Shown: positions 23,567 to 33,906 of the stretch, one piece after another
Layout of the letters: every line of letters starts with the position of its first letter
How positions within the stretch are numbered: position 1 is the stretch's first letter
The notes under the pieces: generated by a model
The model's database searches: none
The model's input: only the letters and a program-made list of their open reading frames with translations
What the model was told of the DNA's origin: nothing
From: Massilia alkalitolerans DSM 17462
GTDB lineage: Bacteria > Pseudomonadota > Gammaproteobacteria > Burkholderiales > Burkholderiaceae_D
Direction: 5' to 3'
Length of the DNA stretch: 64,000 bases
Assembly: GCF_000427785.1 (NCBI RefSeq)
Contig: NZ_ATYR01000016.1
Location: forward strand, 62,001-126,000
Program-made: the position numbers and the translations under genes

Positions 23567-24823
23567 ATGGACAAGCTCCAGATCGTTGGCGGCAAGCGCC
23601 TGAATGGCGACATTTCCGTTTCGGGCGCCAAGAACGCCGCGCTGCCCATCCTGTGCGCCGGCCTGCTGACGGGCGGCGACCTCGAACTGTCGAACGTGCC
23701 GCGCCTGCACGACGTGCGCACCATCCTCAAGCTGCTCGCCCAGACCGGCCTGAAGGTGACCCAGGACGACGAACGCGTCACCCTGAATGGTTCGAACATC
23801 ACTTCGCTGGAAGCGCCGTACGAGCTGGTGAAGACCATGCGCGCCTCGATCCTGGTGCTGGGGCCCCTGCTGGCGCGCTTCGGCGAAGCCAAGGTCTCGC
23901 TGCCGGGCGGCTGCGCGATCGGTTCGCGTCCGGTCGACCAGCACATCAAGGGCCTGCGCCAGATGGGCGCCGAGATCACCATCGAAGGCGGCTACATCCA
24001 CGCCCGGACCAACGGCAAGCTCAAGGGCGCGCGCATCCACACCGACATGATCACGGTGACCGGTACCGAGAACCTCCTGATGGCCGCCACCCTGGCCGAG
24101 GGCGAGACCGTGCTGGAGAACGCGGCGCGCGAGCCGGAAGTGACCGACCTGGCCAACCTCCTGGTGGCCATGGGCGCGAAGATCGAAGGCATCGGCACCG
24201 ACCGCCTGGTGATCCAGGGCGTCGAAGCGCTGCATGGCGCGCAGCACGCCGTGATCTCGGACCGCATCGAAGCGGCGACCTTCCTGTGCGCGGTGGCGGC
24301 CACCGGCGGCGACATCATGCTGCGCAATACCCGCACCGACATCTTCGACGTGGCGCTCGACAAGCTGCGCGAGATCGGCCTGCAGCTCGACGTCGGCGCG
24401 GACACCATCCGCGCACGCATGGACAAGCGCCCGCACCCGGTCTCGTTCCGCACCACCGAATACCCGGGCTTCCCGACCGACATGCAGGCCCAGTTCATGG
24501 CCGTGAACATCCTGGCCGACGGCCCGAGCCGCGTCACCGAAACCATTTTCGAAAACCGCTTCATGCACGTGCAGGAGATGAACCGCCTGGGCGCCCAGAT
24601 CTCCACCGAGGGCAATACCGCCTTCATCAAGGGCGTGGACCGCCTGGTCGGCGCGCCGGTGATGGCGACCGACCTGCGTGCCTCGGCCTCGCTGGTGATC
24701 GCCGGCATGGCGGCGCAGGGCACCACCCTGGTCGACCGCATCTACCACCTCGACCGTGGCTACGACCGCATGGAAGTCAAGCTCTCGGCCGTCGGCGCCG
24801 ACATCGTACGCATCAAAGAATGA
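23567..24823 (+). CDS. murA: MurA, UDP-N-acetylglucosamine 1-carboxyvinyltransferase
   Basis: A 418-residue EPSP-synthase-fold enzyme that performs the first committed step of peptidoglycan synthesis, transferring enolpyruvate from PEP to UDP-GlcNAc. Visible landmarks are the N-terminal [20 protein letters not shown], the catalytic cysteine loop [15 protein letters not shown] (the fosfomycin target), and [14 protein letters not shown]. The length is standard. It starts 3 nt after ibaG and its stop overlaps the hisG start by 4 bp, tying cell-wall synthesis to the histidine operon. Confidence 0.97.
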   Translation: MDKLQIVGGKRLNGDISVSGAKNAALPILCAGLLTGGDLELSNVPRLHDVRTILKLLAQTGLKVTQDDERVTLNGSNITSLEAPYELVKTMRASILVLGPLLARFGEAKVSLPGGCAIGSRPVDQHIKGLRQMGAEITIEGGYIHARTNGKLKGARIHTDMITVTGTENLLMAATLAEGETVLENAAREPEVTDLANLLVAMGAKIEGIGTDRLVIQGVEALHGAQHAVISDRIEAATFLCAVAATGGDIMLRNTRTDIFDVALDKLREIGLQLDVGADTIRARMDKRPHPVSFRTTEYPGFPTDMQAQFMAVNILADGPSRVTETIFENRFMHVQEMNRLGAQISTEGNTAFIKGVDRLVGAPVMATDLRASASLVIAGMAAQGTTLVDRIYHLDRGYDRMEVKLSAVGADIVRIKE

Positions 24824-25494
24824 CTATCACCACCAACACCGGAGAGCCGGGACTGATCCTGGCCCTCTCCAAGGGCCGCATTTTCGAGGACACCCTGCCG
24901 CTGCTGGAAAGCGCCGGCATCACCGTCCTCGAGAATCCGGAATCCTCGCGCAAGCTGATCCTGCCGACCAACGACCCGGGCGTGCGCGTGCTGATCGTGC
25001 GCGCCAGCGACGTGCCGACCTATGTCCAGCATGGCGCCGCCGACTTCGGCGTGGCCGGCAAGGACGTGCTGCTCGAGCATGGCGGCGAAGGCCTGTACCA
25101 GCCGATCGACCTGCACATCGCCAGCTGCCGCATGTCGGTGGCGGTGAACGCCGGCTTCGACTACGAGAACGCGGTGCGCCAGGGCGCGCGCCTGCGCGTG
25201 GCGACCAAGTTCGTCAACACCGCGCGCGAGCACTTCGCCCGCAAGGGCGTGCACGTCGACCTCATCAAGCTGTACGGTTCGATGGAACTGGCGCCGCTGG
25301 TCGGCCTGTCCGACGCCATCGTCGACGTCGTCTCCACCGGCGGCACCCTGCGCGCCAACAACCTGGTCGAAGTCGAAAAGATCATGGACATCTCGTCGCG
25401 CCTGGTGGTCAACCAGGCCGCGCTCAAGCTCAAGCGCGAGCGCCTGCAACCCATCCTCGATGCCTTCCAGCGGGCATCCTCACAACAAGGCTAA
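24820..25494 (+). CDS. hisG: HisG, ATP phosphoribosyltransferase (short form)
   Basis: A 224-residue short-form HisG with [20 protein letters not shown], the substrate-loop region [22 protein letters not shown], and the PRPP-binding stretch [20 protein letters not shown]. It begins histidine synthesis by joining ATP and PRPP. Short HisG proteins lack the C-terminal histidine-sensing domain and need a HisZ regulatory subunit. No hisZ is in this window, so it must be encoded elsewhere (commonly near purA/hflKC in betaproteobacteria). Confidence 0.96.
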   Translation: MTITTNTGEPGLILALSKGRIFEDTLPLLESAGITVLENPESSRKLILPTNDPGVRVLIVRASDVPTYVQHGAADFGVAGKDVLLEHGGEGLYQPIDLHIASCRMSVAVNAGFDYENAVRQGARLRVATKFVNTAREHFARKGVHVDLIKLYGSMELAPLVGLSDAIVDVVSTGGTLRANNLVEVEKIMDISSRLVVNQAALKLKRERLQPILDAFQRASSQQG

Positions 25495-25500
25495 AGCATC

Positions 25501-26820
25501 ATGGCAGTACAGATCCGCAAGCTCGACTCCACCGCCCCCGACTTCAAGCAGCTGCTTTCCGCCCTGCTGGCCTTCGAGGCCGAAACCGACGACGCCATCG
25601 AGTCCAGCGTCGCGAAGATCCTGGCGGACGTGAAGCATCGCGGTGACGCTGCCGTGCTGGAGTACACCAACAAGTTCGACCGCATCCCGAACGGTGGCGC
25701 CACTTCCATGGCCGCCTTCGACGTCAAGCAGGACGAACTGGATGCGGCCCTGGCCTCGCTGCCGGAAGCGCAACGCGCGGCATTGCGTACCGCGGCGCAG
25801 CGCATTCGCGTGTTCCACGAGCGCCAGAAGCAGGAACTGAACGGTTTTACCTTCACCGAGCCTGACGGCACCGTTCTGGGCCAGCGCGTGACCCCGCTGG
25901 ACCGCGTCGGCATCTACGTCCCGGGTGGCAAGGCCGCCTATCCGTCCTCGGTCCTGATGAACGCGATCCCGGCCCAGGTGGCGGGCGTGCAGGAAATCGT
26001 GATGGTGGTGCCGACCCCGGATGGCGTGAAGAACCAGATGGTGCTGGCTGCCGCGGCGATCGCCGGCGTAACCCGCGTGATCACCATCGGCGGCGCCCAG
26101 GCGGTCGGCGCGCTGGCCTATGGCACCGAGACCATTCCGGCGGTGGACAAGATCGTCGGCCCGGGCAACGCCTATGTGGCGGCCGCCAAGCGCCGCGTGT
26201 TCGGCGTGGTGGGCATCGACATGATCGCGGGCCCGTCGGAAATCCTGGTGCTGTGCGACGGCACCACCGACCCGGACTGGGTGGCGATGGACCTGTTCTC
26301 GCAGGCCGAGCACGACGAGCTGGCCCAGGCCATCCTGCTGTGCCCGGACGCGGACTACATCGCGCGCGTGGAAGCGAGCATCCACAAGCTGCTGCCCACC
26401 ATGCCGCGCGCCACGACCATCACGACGTCGCTGAGCGACCGCGGCGCGCTGGTGAAGGTGCGCGACATGGAGGAGGCGTGCGAGATCGCCAACGCCATCG
26501 CCGCCGAGCACCTCGAGATCTCGGCGGAAGAGCCGTTGCAGTGGGCCGACCGGATCCGCCATGCAGGCGCCATGTTCCTCGGCCGCTTCTCGTCCGAGTC
26601 GCTGGGCGACTACTGCTGCGGCCCGAACCACGTGCTGCCGACCTCGCGCACCGCGCGCTTCTCGTCGCCGCTGGGCGTGTACGACTTCCAGAAGCGCTCG
26701 TCCGTGATCCAGGTGAGCGAGCAGGGCGCCCAGACGCTGGGCAAGGTGGCGGCCGAGCTGGCCTATGGCGAAGGCCTGCAGGCGCACGCCCGCAGCGCAG
26801 AACTCCGCCTGAAATCATGA
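25501..26820 (+). CDS. hisD: HisD, histidinol dehydrogenase
   Basis: A 439-residue enzyme for the last two oxidations of histidine synthesis. It has the [20 protein letters not shown] signature, [31 protein letters not shown], the [15 protein letters not shown] metal/catalytic region and the C-terminal [19 protein letters not shown]. Full length. Its stop codon overlaps the start of the following DNA methyltransferase by 4 bp rather than hisC directly, which is unusual. Confidence 0.97.
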   Translation: MAVQIRKLDSTAPDFKQLLSALLAFEAETDDAIESSVAKILADVKHRGDAAVLEYTNKFDRIPNGGATSMAAFDVKQDELDAALASLPEAQRAALRTAAQRIRVFHERQKQELNGFTFTEPDGTVLGQRVTPLDRVGIYVPGGKAAYPSSVLMNAIPAQVAGVQEIVMVVPTPDGVKNQMVLAAAAIAGVTRVITIGGAQAVGALAYGTETIPAVDKIVGPGNAYVAAAKRRVFGVVGIDMIAGPSEILVLCDGTTDPDWVAMDLFSQAEHDELAQAILLCPDADYIARVEASIHKLLPTMPRATTITTSLSDRGALVKVRDMEEACEIANAIAAEHLEISAEEPLQWADRIRHAGAMFLGRFSSESLGDYCCGPNHVLPTSRTARFSSPLGVYDFQKRSSVIQVSEQGAQTLGKVAAELAYGEGLQAHARSAELRLKS

Positions 26821-27647
26821 GCACCTGGGTCGACCAGGTCTTCTGCGAGGATGCGCTCGCCGGCATGGCACGCATCCCGGATGCGTCCATCGACCTGATC
26901 CTGACCGACCCGCCCTACAATCTCGGCAAGGACTACGGCAACGCCTCGGACCAGCAGAGCGTCGAGGATTACCTGGCCTGGACCGAGCAATGGATCGATG
27001 CCGCGCTGCCCAAGCTCAAGCCCAACGGCAGCCTGTACATTTTTCTCACCTGGCGCTTCGCGCCCGAGATCTTCGTCATGCTCAAGAAGCGCATGACGAT
27101 GATGAACGAGATCATCTGGGACCGCCGCGTGCCCTCGATGGGCGGCAGCGTGCGCAGCTTCTCCTCGGTGCACGACACCATCGGCTTCTTCGTCAACCGC
27201 AAGGACTATTACTTCGACCTGGATGCCGTGCGCATCCCCTATGACGCCGAGACCAAGAAGGCGCGCTCGCGCTCGATCTTCATCGGCGCCAAGTGGCTGG
27301 AAGTCGGCTACAACCCGAAGGACGTGTGGAGCGTGTCGCGCCTGCACCGCGAGCACCCCGAGCGCGCCGACCACCCGACCCAGAAGCCGCTCGAGATCAT
27401 CGAGCGCATGGTGAAAGCTTCCTGCCCGCCGGGCGGCGTGGTGCTCGACCCCTTCATGGGCAGCGGCACCACGGCCATCGCCGCGCGCCAGACCGGGCGC
27501 CATTTCGCCGGCTTCGAACTGAACCCCGCCTACTGCGACATCATCCGCGCGCGCCTGGCCGCGCCCGAGGTGCCGGTCGCAGGCAAGGTAAGCAAAAAAC
27601 GCAAGGCCGCCGCGAAGAGCGCGCCCCTGAACGAGGAAACCGCATGA
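26817..27647 (+). CDS. Solitary beta-class DNA methyltransferase (adenine-N6 or cytosine-N4) inside the his operon
   Basis: A 276-residue SAM-dependent methyltransferase. The catalytic motif IV is DPPY (residues 31-34, in [14 protein letters not shown]) and lies before the SAM-binding motif [11 protein letters not shown] (210-219); this order defines the beta class (CcrM, HinfI, YhdJ type). HPTQKP (186-191) is also typical. Residues about 95-185 should hold the target-recognition region, and the tail is Lys/Ala-rich ([11 protein letters not shown]). It lacks the roughly 80-residue C-terminal domain of CcrM. The gene shares 4-bp ATGA overlaps with hisD and hisC. No restriction endonuclease is nearby. 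DPPY fits N6-adenine activity, but cytosine-N4 enzymes of this class cannot be excluded. Confidence 0.92.
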   Translation: MSTWVDQVFCEDALAGMARIPDASIDLILTDPPYNLGKDYGNASDQQSVEDYLAWTEQWIDAALPKLKPNGSLYIFLTWRFAPEIFVMLKKRMTMMNEIIWDRRVPSMGGSVRSFSSVHDTIGFFVNRKDYYFDLDAVRIPYDAETKKARSRSIFIGAKWLEVGYNPKDVWSVSRLHREHPERADHPTQKPLEIIERMVKASCPPGGVVLDPFMGSGTTAIAARQTGRHFAGFELNPAYCDIIRARLAAPEVPVAGKVSKKRKAAAKSAPLNEETA

Positions 27648-28732
27648 GCGCCATCGACAAGCTGATCGAAAACACCATCCGCCAAGACGTCCGCGACACC
27701 GCCACCTACTTCGTGCCGGATGCGAGCGGCTACATCAAGCTCGACGCGATGGAAAACCCCTATGTACTGCCGGACGCGCTGCGCGCCGAGCTGGGCCAGC
27801 GCCTGGCCGACGCCGCGCTGAACCGCTATCCACCGCCTTCCTACACCACGCTCAAGCAGAAGATCTGCGCCGGCCTGGGCGTGCCAGACGGCTACGACGT
27901 CCTGCTCGGCAATGGCTCGGACGAGCTGATCTCGATCATGGCCACCGCCGTGGCGCGCCAGGACAAGAGGGCAGTCGTCATGGCGCCGACCCCGGCCTTC
28001 GTGATGTTCGCGCGTTCGGCCGGGTTCGCGGGCGCGGATTTCGTCGGCGTGCCGGTAAAGGCCGACTTCTCGCTCGACCTGCCGGCCATGCTGGCCGCCA
28101 TCGAGCAGCACACGCCGTCGCTGGTATTCCTGGCTTACCCGAACAACCCGACCGGCAACCTGTTCGATGCCGGCGACATGGAAGCCATCATCCGCGCGCT
28201 GGGCGAGACCGGCATCGCGGTGGTGGACGAGGCCTACCAGCCCTTCGCGAAGAAGAGCTTCATGGGCCGCCTGCCGGAGTTCCCGAACCTGGTCGTGATG
28301 CGCACCCTGTCCAAGCTGGGCCTGGCCGGCATCCGCCTCGGCTACCTGTCGGGCGATCCAAAACTGCTGGAGCAGTTCGAGAAGGTGCGCCCGCCCTACA
28401 ACGTCAACGTGCTGACCCAGGTCGCGGCCGAGTTCGCGCTCGACCACCTCGACGTGCTCGACCAGCAGGCCGAGATGCTGAACGCCGAGCGCGCGCGCCT
28501 GGCCGCCGAACTGGCGGCCCTGCCGGGAGTCGAAGTGTTTCCATCGGCGGCGAATTTCATCTCGCTGCGGGTGCCCGACGCAGACCGTGCATGTTCAAAA
28601 CTGCGCGACGAAAAGGTGCTGATTAAAAATTTGAGTAAAATGGACAAGGTATTGGCCAATTGCATTCGCGTCACGGTCAGTACCCCCGAAGAAAACACCG
28701 CATTCCTGAATGCCCTGAAAGCGTCCCTATAA
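27644..28732 (+). CDS. hisC: HisC, histidinol-phosphate aminotransferase
   Basis: A 362-residue fold-type I PLP aminotransferase with NRYPPPSYTTLKQKI, LLGNGSDELISIM, FLAYPNNPTGNLFD (substrate-binding PNNPTG), VVDEAYQPF, and the PLP lysine in RTLSKLGLAGIRLGY (about residue 222). It converts imidazole-acetol phosphate to histidinol phosphate. The ATG overlaps the methyltransferase stop by 4 bp. The long open frame upstream belongs to the methyltransferase region and is not part of HisC. Confidence 0.96.
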   Translation: MSAIDKLIENTIRQDVRDTATYFVPDASGYIKLDAMENPYVLPDALRAELGQRLADAALNRYPPPSYTTLKQKICAGLGVPDGYDVLLGNGSDELISIMATAVARQDKRAVVMAPTPAFVMFARSAGFAGADFVGVPVKADFSLDLPAMLAAIEQHTPSLVFLAYPNNPTGNLFDAGDMEAIIRALGETGIAVVDEAYQPFAKKSFMGRLPEFPNLVVMRTLSKLGLAGIRLGYLSGDPKLLEQFEKVRPPYNVNVLTQVAAEFALDHLDVLDQQAEMLNAERARLAAELAALPGVEVFPSAANFISLRVPDADRACSKLRDEKVLIKNLSKMDKVLANCIRVTVSTPEENTAFLNALKASL

Positions 28733-28786
28733 AGTGTTATCCGCGGCAGCCCCTTCCGGGCAGGCCGCACTGACGAGCCCCCAGCA

Positions 28787-29377
28787 ATGAACCGCACCGC
28801 CGACATCACGCGCAACACCAACGAGACGCAGATCCGCGTCGCGATCAACCTCGACGGCACCGGCCGCCAGAATCTCAATACCGGCGTCCCCTTCCTCGAC
28901 CACATGCTCGACCAGATCGCGCGCCACGGCATGATCGACCTCGAAGTCGAAGCCGTCGGCGACCTGCACATCGACGCGCACCATACCGTCGAGGACACCG
29001 GCATCACCCTGGGCATGGCGGTGGCCAAGGCCGTGGGCGACAAGAAGGGCATGGTGCGCTATGGCCACTCCTACGTGCCGCTGGACGAAGCGCTGTCGCG
29101 CGTGGTGATCGACTTCTCGGGCCGTCCGGGCCTGGAAATGCACATCCCCTGGACGCGCGCCATGATCGGCACCTATGACGTCGACCTGACCGGCGAATTC
29201 TTCCGTGGTTTCGTGAACCACGCCGGCGTGACCCTGCACATCGACAACCTGCGCGGCGTGAACGCGCACCACCAGTGCGAGACCGTGTTCAAGGCCTTCG
29301 GCCGCGCGCTGCGCATGGCCACCGCGCTGGACGAACGCGCCGCCGGCATCATCCCTTCGACCAAAGGCACTCTGTAA
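28787..29377 (+). CDS. hisB: HisB, imidazoleglycerol-phosphate dehydratase (monofunctional)
   Basis: A 196-residue dehydratase of the monofunctional type, without the phosphatase domain of the enterobacterial HisB. Metal-binding [22 protein letters not shown] and the second repeat [16 protein letters not shown] are visible. It removes water from imidazoleglycerol phosphate. The histidinol-phosphate phosphatase must be encoded elsewhere. It is 54 bp downstream of hisC. Confidence 0.97.
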   Translation: MNRTADITRNTNETQIRVAINLDGTGRQNLNTGVPFLDHMLDQIARHGMIDLEVEAVGDLHIDAHHTVEDTGITLGMAVAKAVGDKKGMVRYGHSYVPLDEALSRVVIDFSGRPGLEMHIPWTRAMIGTYDVDLTGEFFRGFVNHAGVTLHIDNLRGVNAHHQCETVFKAFGRALRMATALDERAAGIIPSTKGTL

Positions 29378-29384
29378 AACCATC

Positions 29385-30026
29385 ATGACGAACAAGATTG
29401 TGGTGGTCGACGGCCTGGGTAACCTGCGCTCGGTGGCGCAGGCGCTGCGCGCCGCGGCGCCCGAAGCCGACATCCTGGTGTCCAACAACGCGGCCGATAT
29501 CGATGCTGCCGACCGCATCGTCCTGCCGGGCCAGGGCGCGATGCGTGACTGCATGCGCAGCCTGCGCGAATCCGGCGCCGAGGAAGCCCTGCTGCGCGCC
29601 GTGAAGACGCGCCCGGTGATGGGCGTATGCGTCGGCGAGCAGATGCTGTTCGACGAGAGCGAAGAGAACGAAGGCACGCCGGGCCTGGGCCTGTTGCCGG
29701 GCCGGGTCGTGCGCTTCCAGCTGGATGGAAAACTGCAGGCCGACGGCTCGCGCTTCAAGGTGCCGCAGATGGGCTGGAACCGCGTGCGCCAGACCCGCGC
29801 CCACCCGCTGTGGGAAGGCGTCGAGGACGGCAGTTATTTCTATTTCGTGCACAGCTATTATGCTGCGCCCGACGAGCCTGCCGACACGATCGGCGAGGCC
29901 GACTATGGCGGCATGTATACCTGTGCCGTCGCGCGCGACAACCTGGTCGCCACCCAGTTCCACCCTGAAAAGAGCGCAGCCGCCGGCTTGCGCCTGTACC
30001 GCAATTTCATCCATTGGAAACCGTGA
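29385..30026 (+). CDS. hisH: HisH, glutaminase subunit of imidazole glycerol phosphate synthase
   Basis: A 213-residue class I glutamine amidotransferase. The nucleophile cysteine lies in [14 protein letters not shown] (Cys84), with the oxyanion-strand sequence [11 protein letters not shown] upstream and the His-Glu of the triad in [14 protein letters not shown] near the C-terminus. It feeds ammonia to HisF. An 8-bp gap follows hisB. Confidence 0.96.
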   Translation: MTNKIVVVDGLGNLRSVAQALRAAAPEADILVSNNAADIDAADRIVLPGQGAMRDCMRSLRESGAEEALLRAVKTRPVMGVCVGEQMLFDESEENEGTPGLGLLPGRVVRFQLDGKLQADGSRFKVPQMGWNRVRQTRAHPLWEGVEDGSYFYFVHSYYAAPDEPADTIGEADYGGMYTCAVARDNLVATQFHPEKSAAAGLRLYRNFIHWKP

Positions 30027-30066
30027 GTTTCAACTTTAATCCGCTGCCAACCAACCGACAACGACC

Positions 30067-30843
30067 ATGCTGCTGATCCCTGCCATCGACCTGAAAGACG
30101 GTCACTGCGTTCGCCTGAAACAGGGCGACATGGACCTCGCCACCGTGTTTTCCGAAGACCCCGCTGACATGGCGCTGCACTGGCTGAAGAAGGGCGCACG
30201 CCGGCTGCACCTGGTCGACCTGAACGGCGCGTTCGCAGGCAAGCCGAAGAACGAGGAAGCGATCAAGTCGATCCTGAAAACCGTGCAGGACTACGCCGAA
30301 GAGATGGGCATCGAGGAGATCCCGGTCCAGCTGGGCGGCGGCATCCGCGACCTCGACACCATCGAGCGCTACCTGGACGACGGCATCACCTACATCATCG
30401 TCGGCACCGCCGCGGTGAAGAACCCGGGCTTCCTGCACGACGCCTGCGGCGCCTTCCCGGGCTCGATCATCGTCGGCCTTGACGCCAAGGACGGCAAGGT
30501 CGCCACCGACGGCTGGAGCAAGATGTCGGGCCACGAAGTCATCGACCTGGCCAAGAAGTTCGAAGGCTACGGCGTCGAGTCGATCGTCTACACCGACATC
30601 GGCCGCGACGGCATGATGGGCGGCGTGAACATCGAAGCGACCGTCAAGCTGGCCCAGGCCGTCAAGATCCCGATCATCGCCTCGGGCGGCGTGCACAACC
30701 TGGCTGACGTCGAAGCGCTGTGCGCGGTGCAGGACGAAGGCATCGAAGGCGTCATCTGCGGCCGTTCGATCTACGAAGGCACGCTGGACCTGAGCTCGGC
30801 GCAGGAACGGGCCGATGAACTGACTGAAGGGGCGCAGGCGTAA
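30067..30843 (+). CDS. hisA: HisA, ProFAR isomerase
   Basis: A 258-residue (beta/alpha)8 barrel with the N-terminal catalytic aspartate in [39 protein letters not shown], and the second aspartate in [13 protein letters not shown], then [10 protein letters not shown]. It catalyses the Amadori rearrangement of ProFAR. Downstream, an 88-bp repeat element interrupts the close spacing to hisF. Confidence 0.97.
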   Translation: MLLIPAIDLKDGHCVRLKQGDMDLATVFSEDPADMALHWLKKGARRLHLVDLNGAFAGKPKNEEAIKSILKTVQDYAEEMGIEEIPVQLGGGIRDLDTIERYLDDGITYIIVGTAAVKNPGFLHDACGAFPGSIIVGLDAKDGKVATDGWSKMSGHEVIDLAKKFEGYGVESIVYTDIGRDGMMGGVNIEATVKLAQAVKIPIIASGGVHNLADVEALCAVQDEGIEGVICGRSIYEGTLDLSSAQERADELTEGAQA

Positions 30844-30870
30844 AGCTATTTGTACCACTAGCCGTAACAC

Positions 30871-30958
30871 CGTCGTTCCCGCGCAGGCGGGAACCCAATT
30901 TCTGCGTGCGTTTCGACTGCTCGTACAAAATTGGATCCCCGCCTGCGCGGGGATGACG
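30871..30958. repeat. 88-bp inverted-repeat element, copy B (hisA-hisF gap)
   Basis: Same length and layout as copy A at 15405-15492, in the opposite orientation. The arms start cgtcgttcccgcgcaggcgg and end with ggggatgacg, with hairpin cores ttcccgc-gca-gcgggaa-like on the left and ccccgc-ctgc-gcgggg-like on the right. The bases of the stems differ from copy A (cccggc/gccggg) but stay complementary. The interior begins tttctgcgtgcg as in copy A read on the other strand. It accounts for most of the 157-bp gap inside the his operon. Confidence 0.85.
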
Positions 30959-31000
30959 TGCTTGAGCTAACGGTGTAATCAGGCCCACGCTGGAATTTCT

Positions 31001-31762
31001 ATGCTCGCAAAACGCATCATCCCCTGCCTCGACGTCACCGGCGGCCGTGTGGTCAAGGGCGTCAACTTCACCGAGCTGCGCGACGCCGGCGACCCGGTCG
31101 AGATTGCACGTCGCTATGACGGACAGGGCGCCGACGAAATCACCTTCCTCGACATCACCGCCTCGAGCGACGGCCGCGACCTGATCCTGCCGATCATCGA
31201 AGCTGTGGCCTCGACCGTGTTCATCCCGCTCACCGTCGGTGGCGGCGTGCGCAAGGTCGAGGACGTGCGGCGCCTGCTCAATGCCGGCGCCGACAAGGTG
31301 TCGATGAACACCTCGGCCGTCACCAATCCGCAACTGGTGTTCGACGCCTCGCAGAAGCACGGTTCGCAGTGCATCGTGGTGGCGATCGACGCCAAGCAGG
31401 TCGCGCCCGGCAAGTGGGAAGTCTTCACCCACGGCGGCCGCAACGCGACCGGCCTCGACGCCGTCGAGTGGGCACGCAAGATGGAATCGCTCGGCGCCGG
31501 CGAGCTGCTGCTCACTTCGATGGACCGCGACGGCACCAAGTCCGGCTTCGACCTGGGCCTGACCCGCGCCGTGTCCGACGCGGTCGGCATTTCCGTGATC
31601 GCCTCGGGCGGCGTAGGCGGCCTGCAGGACCTGGCCGACGGCATCCTGGAAGGCCATGCCGACGCGGTGCTGGCCGCCAGCATCTTCCACTACGGGCAGC
31701 ACACGGTCGGCGAAGCCAAGCGCTTCATGCACGAGCGCGGCATCCCGATGCGCCTGGAGTGA
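31001..31762 (+). CDS. hisF: HisF, cyclase subunit of imidazole glycerol phosphate synthase
   Basis: A 253-residue barrel paralogous to His[21 protein letters not shown] (first catalytic Asp), [47 protein letters not shown] (second catalytic Asp) and [13 protein letters not shown]. It works with HisH to give IGP and AICAR. The start is supported by the conserved N-terminus; the 157-bp gap upstream contains the 88-bp repeat. Confidence 0.97.
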   Translation: MLAKRIIPCLDVTGGRVVKGVNFTELRDAGDPVEIARRYDGQGADEITFLDITASSDGRDLILPIIEAVASTVFIPLTVGGGVRKVEDVRRLLNAGADKVSMNTSAVTNPQLVFDASQKHGSQCIVVAIDAKQVAPGKWEVFTHGGRNATGLDAVEWARKMESLGAGELLLTSMDRDGTKSGFDLGLTRAVSDAVGISVIASGGVGGLQDLADGILEGHADAVLAASIFHYGQHTVGEAKRFMHERGIPMRLE

Positions 31763-31764
31763 AC

Positions 31765-32172
31765 ATGCCGAACAAGTGGCTGAATAAAATCCGCTGGGAC
31801 GAGAACGGGCTGGTGCCGGTGATCGCCCAGGAAGCCGCCACCGGCGACATCCTGATGTTCGCCTGGATGAACCGCGACGCGCTCGCGAAGACGGCGGAGC
31901 TGGGCGAAGCCGTCTACTGGAGCCGCTCGCGCAAGAAGCTGTGGCACAAGGGCGAAGAGTCCGGCCATACCCAGAAAGTGCTGGAAATGCGCCTCGACTG
32001 CGACGAGGACGTCGTGCTGCTCAAGATCGAGCAGAAGGGCGGCATTGCCTGCCACACCGGGCGCCATTCCTGCTTCTTCCAGCGCTTCGACGGCGAAGAC
32101 TGGCAGGCGGTCGATCCCGTGCTGCAGGACCCCGACACCATTTATTCTTCGAACAAGAAATCCCATGAGTGA
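31765..32172 (+). CDS. hisI: HisI, phosphoribosyl-AMP cyclohydrolase
   Basis: A 135-residue stand-alone cyclohydrolase. It has [33 protein letters not shown], the metal ligand cluster [11 protein letters not shown] and [10 protein letters not shown]. The protein begins at the ATG at 31765, 2 nt after hisF; the open frame upstream is antisense-like noise within hisF. In enterobacteria HisI and HisE are fused; here they are separate overlapping genes. Confidence 0.96.
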   Translation: MPNKWLNKIRWDENGLVPVIAQEAATGDILMFAWMNRDALAKTAELGEAVYWSRSRKKLWHKGEESGHTQKVLEMRLDCDEDVVLLKIEQKGGIACHTGRHSCFFQRFDGEDWQAVDPVLQDPDTIYSSNKKSHE

Positions 32173-32503
32173 CATCCTGGCCCGCGTCGCGGCCACCATC
32201 GAGTCGCGCAAGCCGGCAGCCGGCGGCGACCCTGCGACTTCCTACGTCGCCAAGCTGTTCAGCAAGGGCGACGACGCCATCCTGAAGAAGATCGGCGAAG
32301 AAGCCACCGAAACCGTGATGGCCGCCAAGGACGCACGCGTCTCGGGCGACGCCTCCAAAGTGCTGTACGAGACCGCCGACCTGTGGTTCCACTCGATGGT
32401 CCTGCTGGCGCAATTCGGCCTGAGCCCGCAGCAGGTGATCGACGAACTGGCGCGCCGCGAAGGCGTGTCGGGCATCGAAGAAAAAGCCGCGCGCAAAGAA
32501 TAA
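32165..32503 (+). CDS. hisE: HisE, phosphoribosyl-ATP pyrophosphatase
   Basis: A 112-residue MazG-fold pyrophosphohydrolase: [34 protein letters not shown] and [19 protein letters not shown]. The ATG at 32165 overlaps the end of hisI by 8 nt in another frame. It hydrolyses phosphoribosyl-ATP to phosphoribosyl-AMP and is the last his gene here. A 153-bp gap without a clear terminator follows before hinT. Confidence 0.96.
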   Translation: MSDILARVAATIESRKPAAGGDPATSYVAKLFSKGDDAILKKIGEEATETVMAAKDARVSGDASKVLYETADLWFHSMVLLAQFGLSPQQVIDELARREGVSGIEEKAARKE

Positions 32504-32656
32504 ACAGACAATAAGCAAACAGTAAGTACCTACTCACGCTTGCCATGCCTGCAAGCGATGTCATAATCAGGCCTCCGCCGTCACATCGATGTCATGCGAT
32601 GCCGGTAGGATGCACGGGTTCCTGACAGGGGACGCTGTAACAAGATCGGAGACAAG

Positions 32657-33031
32657 ATGGATAACTGCATTTTTTGCAAGATCGTCGCCAAGCAGATTCC
32701 GGCCAGCGTCGTCTATGAAGACGACGACGTGCTGGCCTTCAAGGACATCAACCCGGCTGCCCCGGTACACCTCCTGGTGATCCCGAAGCAGCACGTCGAC
32801 AGCCTGTCCGACTGCGGCATGGATCACGCGGCCGTGCTGGGCAAGATGCTGGCGCTGGCGCCGAAGCTTGCAGAAGAGCATGGTATTGCCGTCAAATCCG
32901 ACGGCAACGGCGGACGCAGCGGCGGCTACAAGACCCTGATCAACAGCGGACCGGACGGTGGGCAGGAGGTCTACCACCTGCACCTGCACGTGTATGGCGG
33001 CAAGCGCCCGTGGCGCGGTTTAGGTACCTGA
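32657..33031 (+). CDS. hinT: HIT-family purine nucleoside phosphoramidase (HinT-like)
   Basis: A 124-residue histidine-triad protein with the zinc-type cysteines CIFCKI at the N-terminus, YEDDDVLAFKDINPAAPVHLL and the triad HLHLHV (His107, 109, 111). HinT hydrolyses AMP conjugated to amines such as lysine. A GGAG site precedes the ATG. Its place between hisE and tatA is a common betaproteobacterial arrangement. Confidence 0.93.
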   Translation: MDNCIFCKIVAKQIPASVVYEDDDVLAFKDINPAAPVHLLVIPKQHVDSLSDCGMDHAAVLGKMLALAPKLAEEHGIAVKSDGNGGRSGGYKTLINSGPDGGQEVYHLHLHVYGGKRPWRGLGT

Positions 33032-33135
33032 GCCCGAACTAAGATTTTAGTGGGGGCAAGACGCCCCGTATGGCGTATACTGAAACGTACGCTTTCCCGA
33101 ATTACAGGCGCGATGCGCCTTGCTAGGAGATAAAC

Positions 33136-33381
33136 ATGGGTTCGATGAGTATTTGGCACTGGGTGATCGTCCTGGTAGTCGTGATGCTGATTTTCGGCAC
33201 CAAGAAAATCAGCAACATTGGTGGCGACCTCGGCAAGGCCGTGAAAGGCTTCAAGGATGGCGTGAAGGGCGAGGAAGACAAGGCCAATCCGAATGCTGCT
33301 TCGACCAGCTCCCAGCCGCCGCAGCAGGTAGCCGACAAGTCCACCATCGACGTGGAAGCCCGCGACAAGTCCCGTCACTGA
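33136..33381 (+). CDS. tatA: TatA, twin-arginine translocase pore subunit
   Basis: An 81-residue protein with an N-terminal membrane helix ([19 protein letters not shown], with the conserved FG hinge), an amphipathic helix ([20 protein letters not shown]) and an acidic/polar tail. TatA oligomerises to let folded twin-arginine proteins cross the inner membrane. A strong AGGAG site precedes the ATG. First gene of tatABC. Confidence 0.95.
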   Translation: MGSMSIWHWVIVLVVVMLIFGTKKISNIGGDLGKAVKGFKDGVKGEEDKANPNAASTSSQPPQQVADKSTIDVEARDKSRH

Positions 33382-33390
33382 TCCACGGGC

Positions 33391-33906
33391 ATGATCGATC
33401 TCGGACTGTCGAAGCTGGCGATCATCGGCGTTGTCGCGCTGATCGTGATCGGCCCTGAAAAGCTGCCGAAGGTGGCGCGCATGGCGGGCACCCTGTACGG
33501 GCGCGCCCAGCGCTACCTGCACGACGTCAAGTCCGAGGTCAGCCGCGAGATCGAACTCGACGAGCTGCGCAACCTGCACAAGGAAGTGCACGAGAGCGCG
33601 GCTTCGTTCAAGGACGAGGTGGAGCAGTCCATGTCCAGCCACGTCGACGAGGTCGAGGCGCTGTGGGACGGCAGGGAGCATGTTTCTTCCTCGTCCACGT
33701 CCTCGACCGGCACGTATCCCTTCGTCAGCACGGGCGACATCGAGCGCAAGGCGCGCGACTTCCGGCGCAAGAAGCTGGTGCGCACCTCGGCCGTGCCGGC
33801 CTGGTACAAGCACCGCAACGGCGGCAAGACCCATGTGCTCTCCGGCGCCGCGCGCGTGCGCAAGTTCCGGCCGGGTTCAAGCAAATCCAAGACTTCCTTT
33901 TTCTAG
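33391..33906 (+). CDS. tatB: TatB, twin-arginine translocase receptor subunit
   Basis: A 171-residue protein with the TatB N-terminus MIDLGLSKLAIIGVVALIVIGP followed by EKLPKVARMAGTLYGRAQRY and a long charged amphipathic/coiled region (KSEVSREIELDELRNLHKE). The C-terminal 60 residues are basic and Ser-rich (the last 15 include RPGSSKSKTSFF), as seen in other betaproteobacterial TatB proteins. TatB works with TatC in recognising twin-arginine signal peptides. It ends directly before the tatC ATG. Confidence 0.93.
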   Translation: MIDLGLSKLAIIGVVALIVIGPEKLPKVARMAGTLYGRAQRYLHDVKSEVSREIELDELRNLHKEVHESAASFKDEVEQSMSSHVDEVEALWDGREHVSSSSTSSTGTYPFVSTGDIERKARDFRRKKLVRTSAVPAWYKHRNGGKTHVLSGAARVRKFRPGSSKSKTSFF

